64,000 nucleotides of DNA, from positions 144,097-208,096 of the forward strand of contig JAAOMT010000135.1 in NCBI GenBank assembly GCA_016748015.1, in the 5' to 3' direction. A model generated the notes under the pieces. The model did no database searches. It saw only the letters and a list, made by a program, of their open reading frames with translations, and was not told the origin of the DNA. Origin of the DNA: Geosiphon pyriformis (lineage: Eukaryota; Glomeromycota; Glomeromycetes; Archaeosporales; Geosiphonaceae). Both the position numbers and the translations under genes were made by a program. The stretch's first letter is position 1, and each line of letters starts with the position of its first letter. This document shows, piece by piece, positions 45,702 through 57,700 of the stretch.

Positions 45702-48700
45702 ATGAAGTATTACACTATTATACAAAGTAATTTTACTACAAAAAACATTAACCAGAATCTTATTACATCTTGTGAATCCACCACTTATTTTAACTTTGGG
45801 TTTGCCAGATTTTTACTATTGCTCTTTGATTTTTTATGTATGTTGAATATACTTCATGGGCTTCTCTTAATTCTGTTATCAATATCTGTTAATATTTCCC
45901 ATTCAGTTTGTAATTTGCAACAGTCTTCCTATAATCTGTTTTTCGCCTGAGCTACTATCCATTTACACACCTTAATTAATATATTATTATTAGTCTTTTG
46001 ATTAATATCAACAAAAGCATTGATTCTTTCAAAATGCTTATTGATCAGTCCTTTGCAAACCAGATCTATGTTGGGTGTTGACATAATGTATTTATTAGAT
46101 AGTACAATCTTTTTATCAGTGTTTAAGGTTTTATGTTCCTCTCTCACAGTCTTTGATAAGCTCCACATTCACTTATTTCTTACATCAACAATCAGCATCT
46201 TGCCCTCTTGGGTATTCAGGGAGCATTTCCAAAAGTGCTAGTTAGTTTCCATCTCCTTGTGACATGTTTTGCAAAGATTGTTCAGGTATACAAGGAGACA
46301 TATATTGTATAGCATCTCTGCTGTTGGCAGCATGTTGTGAAATAATTTCATAATAAATGTATGCATTGCTGAAGATCCAGCTGAGGTGAAGCCTAATGAC
46401 ATTTTATCATCTTAGTTCTAAACCTTGGTTGTACTCTCCCAGTTTATATCTTGGTCTAAAGGCCTTAATGTCTCTTGAACTTTGTCATTGTTTATCCAAT
46501 CCAAAGCTGCTTGCAGTCCAATTTGTTGGCTTAGAAAGTGTCTAATATTTAGATCCAACTCAATTTCTTCACAAAAGGGAATGTAATTGGTATTCTTAGT
46601 GTTATAGGCCCACCTTACTGTATTAAAAGTGATAGCTTTTTTGGCTAGTTTATTAGTCATCTTATTTTCAGATATTTCAATGTATACAGCTACTTTATTT
46701 ATTTTGAAATCAATTCTTTTTTCACCTATTACTGCTTTAATTGTATTCCATATGCACCAGTTAGGAGTCTTGAATTGATTCCTAATAAATAAAAGAAAAT
46801 CTTTAAATAACTATTTTTGAGCTGTTAACACTACCGCTTGACTGTCTGTGTTCAATGTCAGTTTGCATTTGTAAGGTACTGCTTCCAAAGCCAATAATAC
46901 AGCTTTTGTCTCAGTTTTTGTTGATGACAGAGTTTTATCAACTATTATATCAAAGTTGGCTTCTATTCTATGTGTTACAAAAACAGCTGCTCCTTTAATA
47001 TCCTCAGACCCAGCTTTTACTAGTGAGCCATCTGTTGATATTTCTATTTCTTTTCTGAGTCTTAACTTTTTTCATACATTTCTCTATTGTGGTAATAAGG
47101 TGACAAGAATTTGGATGTAAATAGAGTCTCTTTGCATTGTTTTTAGGTCATCTGGCATTTGGTTATCAAGTTTGTGCATCCCCAATACTTCACATTAGAC
47201 TACATCAATGTTCTTGTATTTATTCATAATGATTGTGGATTCTAATATCTTAAACCACTTAAATATTCTACCACTGTCATTTTGTCTATATCTTCTTGTA
47301 AAGTCCAATCATGTCATTAATAATCTATTCTTGTTTTGTATCTGATGTAAATACAAAATGTTCTTCTTCTTTAGTAAGCTTCTAACTTTAGTGTAGGTTG
47401 TACATAAAGTTATAACAGTCTCAATTAAGTGTGCTTGAGATCTTAAAGATTTAGGAACCCTGTTTGTGTTACCAGAGCTTTTGAATGAAATGTTTCTTTC
47501 CTCCATTATCTGCATAATATTTGCTATAAGATTAACTCTTGGCTTAAATTATTCATTATTGGGGTATTTAAGTACACTTTGAGCTAACCATTTTTGTGTC
47601 TGCAAGTTGGCTAGTCTGATTTTAATAGTCATTCCAGCAATATTATTACTGTTCAGTTTAACCAACAAATCTGAGATCTTGTTTTTCGCCTATATATCAT
47701 CAATTTTGAACAAGTTGTAAAAAGATAAGTAATGCATAGTACTGGCTGGAAAATTTATTGAGAGATTTGCCTTTTTTTTACAGTGGCTGAGATCTTTGAA
47801 GTCTATTTTTTGATCTAACTATTTGAAATATGGATCAATTAAGACCTAAATTCTATTGCTAGACTAAGTATACTGTTGAAGATATATATTGCCTGTTTTT
47901 CAGTGATGTGTTTCTTTTTAATAACTCCACATATTACTTTAATATCAGATCCTATTATTTTCAGTACAGTTTCATTTTTTCTATCAGCCCTAATTCATAT
48001 CTTCAAATATCGGGTGCATGTAAATGGATTCAGCAGTTTCAGAATTTGTTTGTTTGGCCCAAATTTTAATGGCTCAACCAAACCTGATTTCTTTTTGTAG
48101 AATCTGATCATTATTGTTTTAGTCTTGTCTAAGTTGATCTCAATATCCACCATTCTAAAGAAGGAGCTGACTGTGTTCAGAATACTCTGCATTTTCTGTC
48201 TTGAATTAGCTATCTATACTATGTCATTGACAAAGGCAAGATGGTTCACTGATACTGACAGAAATTGTGTTTCTGTTTGATTGTTCCACTTTTTCCAATT
48301 AGCTGTTAATTTGTACTTTTAACTATAATTGGCCTGTTTTACTTCACACAGTAAGAGGTTATAGAAAATTTTCTACATAATAAGTAAGCTTGTTTTCCTC
48401 TGATCTAGACCATCTTGTACTTGATATTTATCACTTAAACTAAATTCAGTTATGATTCTATTGTTTCTGTTGTTGTGCATCAAGCCAAATAGCTCAATAA
48501 ATCTATTGTTTATCTTAATCCTCTTAAGTACAGTTTTCATAGATTTCCATCCCACTGAATTATATGCCTTTTTTATGTCCTAAAATGTAAACCAAGCCTC
48601 ATTACCAAATTCTCTTGCATGCTCAGCAACAGCATTAATCACATGAATTGGCACTGCTGTGAAAGTATTCTTTAGAACTGAGGTGTTGTAATCTTTTAAG

Positions 48701-48950
48701 ATGTTGTGGAGCTCATATGCTTTTGATATTCTTACAGTTAGAATCTTAGTTAAAATTTTTCTGGTACTTTCAATAAGTGTAATTGGCCTAGTAATATTAA
48801 TATTGTCATTTCATTCTTTTGGCTTTGGAATTAGTATAATTTGTGCTACTTTCCACTCCTCTGGCATGTTTGCTGCTTTTAAGCAAACATTAAGCAATGT
48901 TCTTAGTTTGGATTTGGTGTTAGACTCGAATTTGTTATTAAAAAAAATAA
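45702..48950 (-). pseudogene. LINE-beta RT and RNase H
   Basis: A minus-strand LINE RT different from LINE-alpha. It opens with TLLNVCLKAANMPEEWKVAQ (about 48840-48905). The palm/thumb reads GWKSMKTVLKRIKINNRFIE (48373-48555) and LSDKYQVQDGLDQ. The active site at 48223-48234 reads FVND (first Asp to Asn). RNase H at about 46640-47060: STDGSLVKAG, TETKAVLLALEA, TLNTDSQAVV, ENKMTNKLAKKA (last Asp to Asn). The C-terminal region continues to about 45702 (open 45929-46168, 46418-46660). Interrupted by stops. Confidence 0.85.
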
Positions 48951-51740
48951 AAATTTGAATCTAAAACATTGTTTACTTTGGCTAAAAGATACAAAACTGT
49001 ATCTAAAATACTTTTTAAACTGTTTTCTAATTTAGAAATTACTGAAAAATCCAAAGATGTTACTTTTATAATAGTCTTATTATCAGTGATTACACTTAAA
49101 TTTTTATTCATTACTATATTTGTTCTTTGATTCTGTAATAAAAAGATTATTAATGGCTAATGTTTAGAACTAAACTGAGAAATCATTAGCTTAAGTGTAT
49201 TTAATCTTTTAATCAACTTACCAACTTGTCTCATAAGACTAACAAAACTATACTCAAGAGCAGTAAATTTAATATTTAATTTATTAGACATAAGTAAAGT
49301 AAGCTTTATCTTTAAAAAAGAGCCAAAATTCACAAAACTACTTTGTACAAAAAAAAAAAGAAATAAGATTTACTAACTATCTTAATTTAAGAAATATCAT
49401 TAAAAAAGACAGGCTGAGCAATAAATGCCAAACATTTGGCATAAATAATAGCCAATCTGCTTTTATTTGTTTCTGATAAGCTTTTATAAATTAAGTTATC
49501 AGGAAACATTTTTCTACTTATAGTGTAGTTCAATAATATATGACCTAAATTCTCACACTTTATACACTTAGCCAAATTTAGATGAAACCAATACAAATTG
49601 GTGCCTTTTAATATTGGTATAGTTTTTATAACAGCTTCCAATAATTCAACAAAATCAAAACAGATTATTATACACCTAACTTAAATATATGTAACTAAAT
49701 AACAATTCATAATACATGTTTTTTTATTTACAGAACCAATAAAATCCCAAATATTGTGAGAATTAATTTCTATTGGCAATATGTTGTTACCAGTAAAATT
49801 TTAGTTATTAATTAGCATGAAATTATCCTTATAAGTTCTATTATTAATTAGTATATATTATTATCATTTCAATTATCACTTATTATTTAACCAAATTATT
49901 AAATATTATTATTTAATTAATAATTCAATTTGTATTATAAAAATTAAAATGATCAAATTACACAATACTCTGAACCATTTAACATAGTCAAAATTCGCCA
50001 AAATTGATAAAAATTGGCCGAAATAATCAATAATTTGTAGAAATAACTTATAGTTCACCAAAATATATCTTTAATTTGCCAAAATTAGAGCAAAGAGAAA
50101 AGTGCAAGTTCAAAGACTAGTACTACAACAAGTTGTATAAAAAAAGAGCTTCTCTCTTCAAAAAAATGTATCTTCTCATAGTATCTTACTATAGTATTTT
50201 ACTTTAGATATCTTAATTAGAACAAATTACCTTTTACACATCTTAAATAAAAATTAAATATTCGAAAACCAAATCCTTTAAATTATTACACTTGAAATTC
50301 CCTTAACACAACTAATATTTTGAAATTGATTAGGTACCAATTTTATTAATTTGTTAGTGATTCCAGGTTTGGATAGAAAACGTTTCTCTTAACACAATTC
50401 TATTTTTTTTACATTTTTTTTATTTTTTTTCACTTTTTTTATTTAAATTATTAAGGTAGTCTACAGATAAGATTCCTGTAGAAGAGTTAATTTTCACAGC
50501 AAAGTAACTACACATTTTAGTAAACTTTCAAATAAGCAATTCTTAGGAAAGAGTTGATGTTTACTACAACATAACTACACAAAATAACTGGCAAGAAATT
50601 GGTCATTTCACTTATAAGCCCAACAGTTCAAATTATAAGAGATAATTTGAAGATAAATTCAGGTATTGAAGATTTAACTACTTTCAGAAAACAGAAATTC
50701 ACAACAAACAAATATTAACAACATTCAAAAAAAAAGACCAAAAATCTTTGGTAATAATATAAAGCAATATTTTATTTTTGTTTTTTGCATTCCAAGATTT
50801 TTTGTCAATATTAGCTTTAATTACATACACTGCATTTTTTTCAATTAAAACAGACTATTTTATTATAAATAGATTAGCATGATTTGAATAGTCAAACTCA
50901 ATTACAGTTTTTTGCCACAGTCTTATCAGTTATATTTTGATTGACTTGATCTCTTCAAATTCAAATAGTGCAGCATACACAATATTAATCAATATTTTAA
51001 TTAAAATTTTTTTTATCATTACAGTCCAATTTAAACATACAGTTGATTTTTTGAGATTAGTATTTACAATAATATTCTTGGTTTTTGCCAACTTAGTTAT
51101 CTGTGTTAAACTAAATTCAAAAATAAATGTTTTTCTGATGGTTTTAGCAAATTTTGAAAAAATAGATGCTTTTCCAAAACTATTAATTTTTGAAAATAAC
51201 TTCCTAATTATTAAAAGCTTGTTTTAAAAAAAAATTTTAACAACATTATTCAAACTAATGTCTAGAACAAATAATTTTTTGACAGAAATATTGACCAAAT
51301 TTTTGAGAAAAAAGAAAAAAACTGGTAGAATATTTACTAAAATATTATAATTTTTATTACTCAAGAAGTTAATTTTTCTCAAAAGCATTCTCAATGCTTT
51401 TTTGGTCTTAACTTATAAATTTTTTGGTGTTCAATTGAATTCTTTTTCATTAAAGTATTGCTTTCATTATAATTAATACTAGGCTTCTTTACTAAATACT
51501 TTTTTTATATATTAATACTATTGAATTCAGTAATATTATTAGTTTTAGAGCTTTATGAGTAACTACTTAATGTTTTAACAGAAATTATCTTGTCTTTAAT
51601 ACTGTTTTTTAATGTATTATTCTTTTTTTTCTTTTTAGAAAAAACTTGTTTGCTATTACTATTAAAGCCAAGATTTTTAATAGACTTCTTTATAATAATA
51701 ACACTAAGACCAATAATAATTTCATAATTAAACAAAAAAA
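48951..51740 (-). pseudogene. LINE ORF1 (minus), split by solo LTR3d
   Basis: Lys-rich N-terminal piece (51553-51735), then degenerate sequence to 50757. After LTR3d there is a 84-codon piece (49387-49641) with NLYWFHLNLAKCIKCENLGH; the knuckle ends ILLNY where Cys is expected (Cys to Tyr). A coiled-type segment (LENSLKSILDTVLYLLAKV, near 49000) resembles LEKNMDNLLTTVINLIAKV in the 60.5-kb LINE. It runs straight into LINE-beta RT at about 48950 with no endonuclease region. Confidence 0.72.
49785..50756 (+). repeat. Solo LTR3d inside the LINE ORF1
   Basis: 972 bp, TGTTACCAG...GGTAATA, flanks ATGT (49781-49784) and ATAT (50757-50760). U3 units are worn (AATTCGCCAAAAT, TTGGCCGAAAT at 49990-50090). 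Confidence 0.88.
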
Positions 51741-52112
51741 ATTTAGATTTATTATATTAAATGATTAAAAAAAACTTTTTTTCAATAAATGTATTCTTTA
51801 GTAAATTTTTGAATACAAGAAAAAAAGTACTTTTTTTTTTGTTATTGGTTTTTTATTAAAAATTTTATATTTTTTAAAAAAAACAAAATTATTTTAAATA
51901 ATCTTTTTCTAAAAAACTTCAAAGAATAAAAAACTTTTAATCAAAAACAAAAATAATATTTTAAAAGCCAAATACTATTATTTTATTTAAAAAAATACTT
52001 TTCAAAATATTATTAAGTAATTGTAATAATTACAAATATTTTATTGATAAAAATACTATTATTTAATAAATATAAAAATATAAATTTTTTATTTAATAAT
52101 AATGCATTTTAC
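51741..52112. other. AT-rich spacer
   Basis: Long A and T runs with no ORF, LTR or tandem array that I can recognise. Possibly the decayed 5' UTR of the minus-strand LINE. Confidence 0.4.
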
Positions 52113-52690
52113 TTTTTTTTTTTTTTTATTCATTTAATGAGTGAGGTCCAAACACTACTTAGAACTATACATCAATGAAATAATCTAAACTAAGCATGAA
52201 TCATGCATTTTCTACACGTAACCAGCCACTCAAGCCAGTTAGAACAACACTATACACTTATATTAACAGAAACCAGGTCACCAATACCTGAAAAAAATGA
52301 ACAAAACTTGCGAAAGCCAAAATAGACACCAAAAGCTTCAGCAATACCAAGTAATTTAATTACACCAGCCAAGAACCCCGAAACCAAACCAGAGACTAAG
52401 ATGAGGATTGAGTCATCTATAGGAATCAGGCCATTCTTTTCCATAAATGTGCGATGCTTAGTATAGACCAACCAAATGTTATTCCTGAAGACAAGACAAA
52501 TAGATTACACAAAATCAGAAATTCTAACACCAGCAACTTTGGGATCATAAAAGATGGAAATAGCCTCCCGAAGCCAACTATTGAAAACAAAACCCTTGTA
52601 AAGAGCTGAGAAAACTGAGAAATTCAAAACACAGATCAACAACAGTTGCAACACACCTGAAGAAGGAAGGGAGAGACCAAAAAGCACCCT

Positions 52691-53660
52691 TCAAGAAGAC
52701 ATACAAGATTCCAAAACCTGATGATGAGCTGAATCATCAACCACACAAGAAAACATGTGGTCAGACACCTTGACCTCACCACAATACAGACACAAAACAC
52801 TAGGGTAATATTTGTCATAAATGTACTTCCAAACAGCTATAGGAAGCTGACAGTGCAAAGTCTTTATGAGGTAAGTTTGAGTATTAGCAGTCAGCCTGCT
52901 GGTAAAACCAGTGGCCATATGCAAATCAGAGTGCCAAACTCTGAAAGAACAAAGCCAATCAACATTTGAACACAAATCACCATCTAAAAATTTAGAACCA
53001 GACTCAACCTCCTAACACGCTCAACAAACAGCATGAAAAACATTACGAACAAAATGTCTAGAATTACTAGATACAATACTACCATCTGCCAATAAAAAAT
53101 GTTTATCAACACGAAAAAGAAGATACCAACCAGAAAGAGACACAGTGTCAGTGAGGCTATCAGCATAATCATTCCCTGAGATACCAGAGTGGCCTTAATC
53201 TTGCACCATTTAACTCTCAAATTCTTATTGTGAATAATATTCCTGATATGCTGACACTTGATTTAATACTGATTGTGAAAATCAGGATACACTAGATCAG
53301 ACTCCGATCTGTAAACATCCAAAGCTGCCTGACTATCCGAAAACAGATGGACAGAATGAACTGCAGACACACACTCTAGAGCCAATGCAATAGTTTGTAG
53401 CTCCACTAAAGTGGATAACATTAAGCTCTAAACACCAACACCCAACCCTAAATTAATGTTCTCAAAAAAGGCAGCAGCTCTGGCTCTACAACCAATTGTG
53501 CCCAAATTTTTTACTGAACCATCCATGTACACAGACAAGCTATCAGTGTCAACCTGAGAAAGACGATCACAGACAGATATAAAATCATTGGAACCATAAA
53601 TGTCCAGAGGGCCAACACCAGCCAATGCTAAGAGAAAAAAACAAGGAGCCACAAGAAAAA
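52691..53660 (-). pseudogene. LINE-alpha copy 3 RNase H and C-terminal CCHC
   Basis: RNase H: LSVYMDGSVKN (Asp kept), LVELQTIALALE (Glu), LFSDSQAALDV (Asp), GHSGISGNDYADSL (Asp kept, in another frame). C-terminal piece 52691-52975: SRLTANTQTYLIKTLHCQLP, CLYCGEVKVSDHMFSC (zinc motif complete). Two stops and one shift separate the parts. Confidence 0.85.
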
Positions 53661-53787
53661 CAACAGAAATATCAAACCAATTGAGACCTGGACCACAAGG
53701 GTCCAGCCTCTTCCACTTCTTAAAGATGTGTTAGCTAAAGACACTACCAAAATGATCACGAAGCTGGTTCACAAAAACAATGCCATA

Positions 53788-54680
53788 CTACTGGAGAGAA
53801 GATAAATTTTTACAAAACAGAGGCTCATCAAGAACAACAGAGATAGGTACTCCACTGTGAAACCGAAAAGAGCTGGCCAAAAAGCTGCCCAAAAATAGCT
53901 TGTAGTTGAAAAGAATGTGAATCATACCAGCTAAAAAATTATTTGAAACATTGACATGAATATGAGCAAGAGAGACCAATAGGTGGATAGATCGCCAATA
54001 CTGAACCTGTAAGTCATGAGATCTGTGACCGAACAAACATCCCAAAATTCCACCAGAGTTTGCAAAACTAATAAGTGAGGCAACTTTACCTTCAAATTGA
54101 CACTGCAAAAAAGACTTCAAACCATAAAAGGAGGGGTAGTGAATTGTATCACTAGGAAAGTCCAGTGGAAGACCAGATTTTAGCTTTAAGCCCTTGCAAA
54201 TCAAAGCATCCCATTTGTCATACACACCAACAGGAATAATGCTAAACTGTGTTCTATAGTTTACAATAGGGTAGAGAACCATTGAAACCAAATACAAGAA
54301 CTGTTTATCCAAGACAGCTTTTTTCAACACCAAATTAGTAAAAAAATGAACATCCAAATGCGCCCTCACCAAACTAGGTTTGAAAAGACCTTCTGTTGAA
54401 AAAAAAATACCCAAGTATCTATGAAACTCCCTCTTTTTGGCGATTAAAATAGACAGACCACTAATAGTAAGAAAAGGATTACTGACTCTGCTATTAATAG
54501 AAATCACCACTGTTTTGTCATTGTTAATTGAGATATCATTGATCCGAAAAAATTCACTGGTAATGTTGAAAATATATTGAGTAGCGTTTTGACTGCTACC
54601 AACCCAAATCATATTATTAACAAAGGTGCCAGCAGCAAAAAAGGAAGAATGTCCAGCACAAGACTCAGCATGATCATTCT
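53788..54680 (-). pseudogene. LINE-alpha copy 3 RT C-terminal part
   Basis: The active site at 54613-54624 reads FVNN (both Asp to Asn). It is followed by a 274-codon open stretch (53788-54612): IWVGSSQNATQYIFNITSEF, RYLGIFFSTEGLFKPSLVRA, LYPIVNYRTQFSIIPVG, LKLKSGLPLDFPSDTIHYPS. It aligns with 40700-41550. Although open, it is not a host gene: it lacks the RT palm and has no start context. Confidence 0.88.
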
Positions 54681-55155
54681 TTATTGAAAATTCAAATTCA
54701 ATATATATTTAAAATAATAAATGATTTGTTAAAGAGTTTTAATTAGTTCAAAAAATATATATTTTTTATAAATATTTGTGATTTTGAAGATTAATTTTTA
54801 GTTGTTATTAGTTATAGTAAATTGTATTAAATATAAGTTGTAGCAAAAAAATGATGTTTTATAAAGAAATAACAGAAAAATATATATGTAAGCATATTTA
54901 TAATAAACCAATAATTATTTGTTTAAAACTTTTAATAGTAAATTCAAAATAATAATGATAATTTTAGTTAAAATTGTTTTAAATAAATAAAGTTGTAATT
55001 TAAAATAAAATTACGTAAAAAGCGAATATTACATAAAATTATTTAAACAGTTGTTTTTAATTATAATAATATTCATATTAAACATGATTGGCTAATGAAT
55101 AATTAGTAGACTTTTGTTACACATTTTATATTGTAAATAAGCAAACAAAATTAAG
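54681..55155. other. AT-rich upstream region of urate oxidase
   Basis: No coding signal or repeat family recognised. TTTTATATTG (55124-55133) lies about 25 bases before the start codon and could serve as a TATA-like element. The sequence is very AT-rich until the gene. Confidence 0.4.
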
Positions 55156-56294
55156 ATGTCGGAAGTATACCTCAAAAAACAAGAATATGGCAAAGATCGT
55201 GTACGCCTGATGAAGGTCATCCGATGTGGTGATTGGCATGAAATCATTGAGTTGACGGTAAGTGCCGCTCAATTTCTTATTTTTGGAGATTCCCATTACT
55301 CGCTTTTACCTTGAATACCTTTCATGCTAGGTTCGGATCCTTTTAGGAGGTGACTTTACAGTGTCCTACACTGAAGGGGATAACACCCCAATAGTGGCCA
55401 CTGACTCTATGAAGAATATTATTTATTATCTCGCCAAGAAATCTTCAAACGTTCAACATATTGAGTTGTTCGCTATGGAAATTGGGGAATTTTTTGTGAC
55501 GAAATATACTCATGTCTCTCACGCAAATGTTTTGATCACGAGACATCGATGGACGAGAATGTTGATTGATGGGAAGCTACACCAACATTCTTTTATCCGT
55601 GATGGGGAAGAGACTCGTAATACGCACGTAATAGTTGCAAAGGAGAAAAACCTAAGGATTTCTGTGAAAATCGAATCTGGCCTAAAAGACATACTGGTAT
55701 TGAAAACCACTGGATCCGCGTTTCGTTCGTTTTTAAGAGATGAGTGTAAGTTTTACATGGCTGTTTAAGATTTGCTTTCGATATTTTGTAATTTAAATGC
55801 CAAATATGAATTTTTAATTTTCATGTTTGTTTAGTTACAACTCTTCCGGAAACTGATGACCGTATTCTATCTACGGCTGTCGATGCCACATGGACCTTTA
55901 AAATTCCTGATCTAACCTTTGTGCGAGCTATTCCTTTCGATGATATATATAATTCGATAAGGCAGATTACACTGAATACTTTTGCAATTGAAAATAGCGT
56001 CTCGGTGCAGGCAACTTTATACTTGATGGCTAAACGAGCGTTGGAGAATCACCAAGAATTGGAAAATATCTCATATTCATTGCCAAATAGGCACTGTTTT
56101 GCAATTGACCTTAGCCATTTTGGTCTCAAAAATACTGGCAAAGAAGCCGAAATTTTTGTTCCATTTAGCGATCCGTCAGGTAGGCGGTTATCAAGCCCCT
56201 CAATTCACCATTTTCGTCATAAAAACTTTCTAACTTTATGAACATACCTCCTGATAGGTTTAATTACCGCCACTGTGGCACGTTCCAAATTGTA
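55156..56294 (+). CDS. uaZ: Urate oxidase (uricase), peroxisomal, 4 exons
   Basis: Oxidises urate to 5-hydroxyisourate with release of H2O2 (EC 1.7.3.3), the first step of urate breakdown for nitrogen use. Exons 55156-55257, 55331-55745, 55835-56179 and 56257-56294. All introns are GT-AG (73, 89 and 77 bp). The product is 299 residues, the usual family length. Active-site positions by homology: Lys13 (YGKD), Thr58 (VATDSMKN), Gln231 (SVQAT), Asn257 and His259 (SLPNRHCFAIDL). The family signature HRWTRMLIDGK and LRDEFTTLPETDDRILST (across the intron 2 junction) are clear. The C-terminus is SKL, a type-1 peroxisome signal. Tail-to-tail with the TMEM14 gene. No disabling change seen, and CG dinucleotides are frequent, unlike the flanks. 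Confidence 0.95.
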
Positions 56295-56898
56295 GCTATG
56301 GCCTATCAGTAATTGATTTTTCATGTTTGTAATAATGAGATGTAATTTAATATATACCCTAAACCATTATAAAGTACATTGATAATCTTTCAGAGAAGAA
56401 AAAGGAAGTTCCCGGAGTTTATAATCTTTACTTCTATTATAAATTATCGCGTGGGCCGATTAAATTTTCGCGTACACTATTATAATAATAACTCGATCCA
56501 TTTCAGAATGGTGAAAAATGAGATAACCCCCCATGGAATCTCAACAGATAACCCAAAGTTTCCTCTAGTCAAAGCGCATTTCTTCGGAATGAAATTTGAT
56601 AATGCCTTGCTGCGTGGATCTTGAAAAAACTGTTCCCCAAATAATAAGATTCTTGCTTGATTCAATGATTTTGTGCGTCGGGAATTTGCTAGAGATTGAT
56701 TCATGAGTTTCAATTTTATCATATTTAATTTTCTTTTTAAAGAAACTCTATTTAGAGAACTCCCTTGGTATCACAACTTTAACATTGGGCCAATTTTCTA
56801 CTCTGTTCACTTGATCGTTAATTTGAAGCCCGAACATTGAAACGGTCTTTTTTCCTTAATCGAACTAACTCCGAGTTCTTCATCGTATCCCCTCTGGC
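56295..56898. other. Convergent intergenic region with a possible alternative last exon
   Basis: 3' flank of both genes. At 56393-56478, after TTTCAG, an open stretch in phase with uricase exon 3 would encode EKKKEVPGVYNLYFYYKLSR before a stop. No other gene recognised; the 81-codon open frame at 56379-56624 has no known motif. Confidence 0.4.
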
Positions 56899-57700
56899 TC
56901 ATCGATATTCCCAAATCTTTTTAAAGTAATAAGCGCCAACACCTATCGATAAGACACTCAACGTTATTGGGATTGGCTTTGGAGTACGGATAGATCTGGG
57001 AACCATGCTACTGGCTAACACCGTTGATGCAGCTTGTACAGGGATAAGGGTTTGCGTTTTCACGAAGCATAAATAAAAATTGATGAAGGGAAAAAATATG
57101 TGGATAGGCATTTAAAGGACCTTGAGTCAATAAATATAAATTACCAGCAGCTATCTCGTGTCCATAATGGGCGTTCTGTTGGATCCGAATTCTAAGCGAA
57201 GAATTTTTGAAGAAAATATTACGCAAATTGCAAAAGAATAAAAGAAAATGGAAATTCTATTACCCTGCGATTCCATACAATGCTCCTATACCTATCCCGG
57301 CGATCAACGACGGCATCGATCGAGCTCGTGCGAATCCTGATATACCACCAATTGCACCTTTGATTTCAAATAAATTATGAAAGTATTAAGGAATAAAAGT
57401 CCGTCAATTAATCATGTTACAGCGGCCCTCACAAAATGAATACGTGAATTAAATACGAGAAAATTCCATGACCATGATATTTTAATGGGATTTTGTAAAA
57501 ATTTGTTCTTGTTAACAATTGATTTATATCAAAAAAACAATACTGAATATCAATTAAATTTAATTGTCCCCAAAATTCATTCTTAAAATTCGATACCACT
57601 AAACCCCATTTAACTCTATAAGACTTCCACTGTGATATTTAAGGAATCGTAGTCAATAATTACAGATAACAGCCATTGTATATGCAGGATGATGTGACAT
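56899..57700 (-). CDS. TMEM14-family small membrane protein, 4 exons
   Basis: Exons on the minus strand: 57664-57700, 57264-57357, 57145-57191 and 56899-57032. Introns of 306, 72 and 112 bp are all GT-AG and in phase. The 103-residue product starts MSHHPAYTMAV, as do fungal TMEM14-like proteins (HPAYT at 4-8). It has the first hydrophobic helix with ARSMPSLIAGIGIGALYGIAG (24-44), HYGHEIAAAASTVLASSM (52-69), and PKPIPITLSVLSIGVGAYYF as the last membrane segment (77-96), ending KKIWEYR. Length and the helix-G-rich pattern match the family. Animal TMEM14C acts in mitochondrial porphyrin handling; the role here is not known. Head-out from a repeat-rich flank. Confidence 0.92.

Larger units (their letters stand above)
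52113..54680 (-). mobile_element. LINE-alpha copy 3, 5'-truncated, with poly(A)-like tail
   Basis: 3' half of LINE-alpha. On the minus strand it starts inside the RT (about 54680) and ends in a 15-base A run (T run at 52113-52127) after TTAAATGAAT. 5' truncation plus A tail is typical of target-primed integration. It is the youngest-looking LINE here (274-codon open RT piece). No convincing target duplication was found by eye. Confidence 0.88.

Noticed and set aside
53788-54612. 274-codon open frame as a host gene
   Set aside because: It aligns with the LINE RT at 40.7-41.5 kb and is followed by RNase H and the LINE C-terminal zinc motif.
56379-56624. 81-codon frame as its own gene
   Set aside because: No start context, no motif, and it lies in the 3' flank of two convergent genes; only the splice-phase coincidence is kept as a finding.
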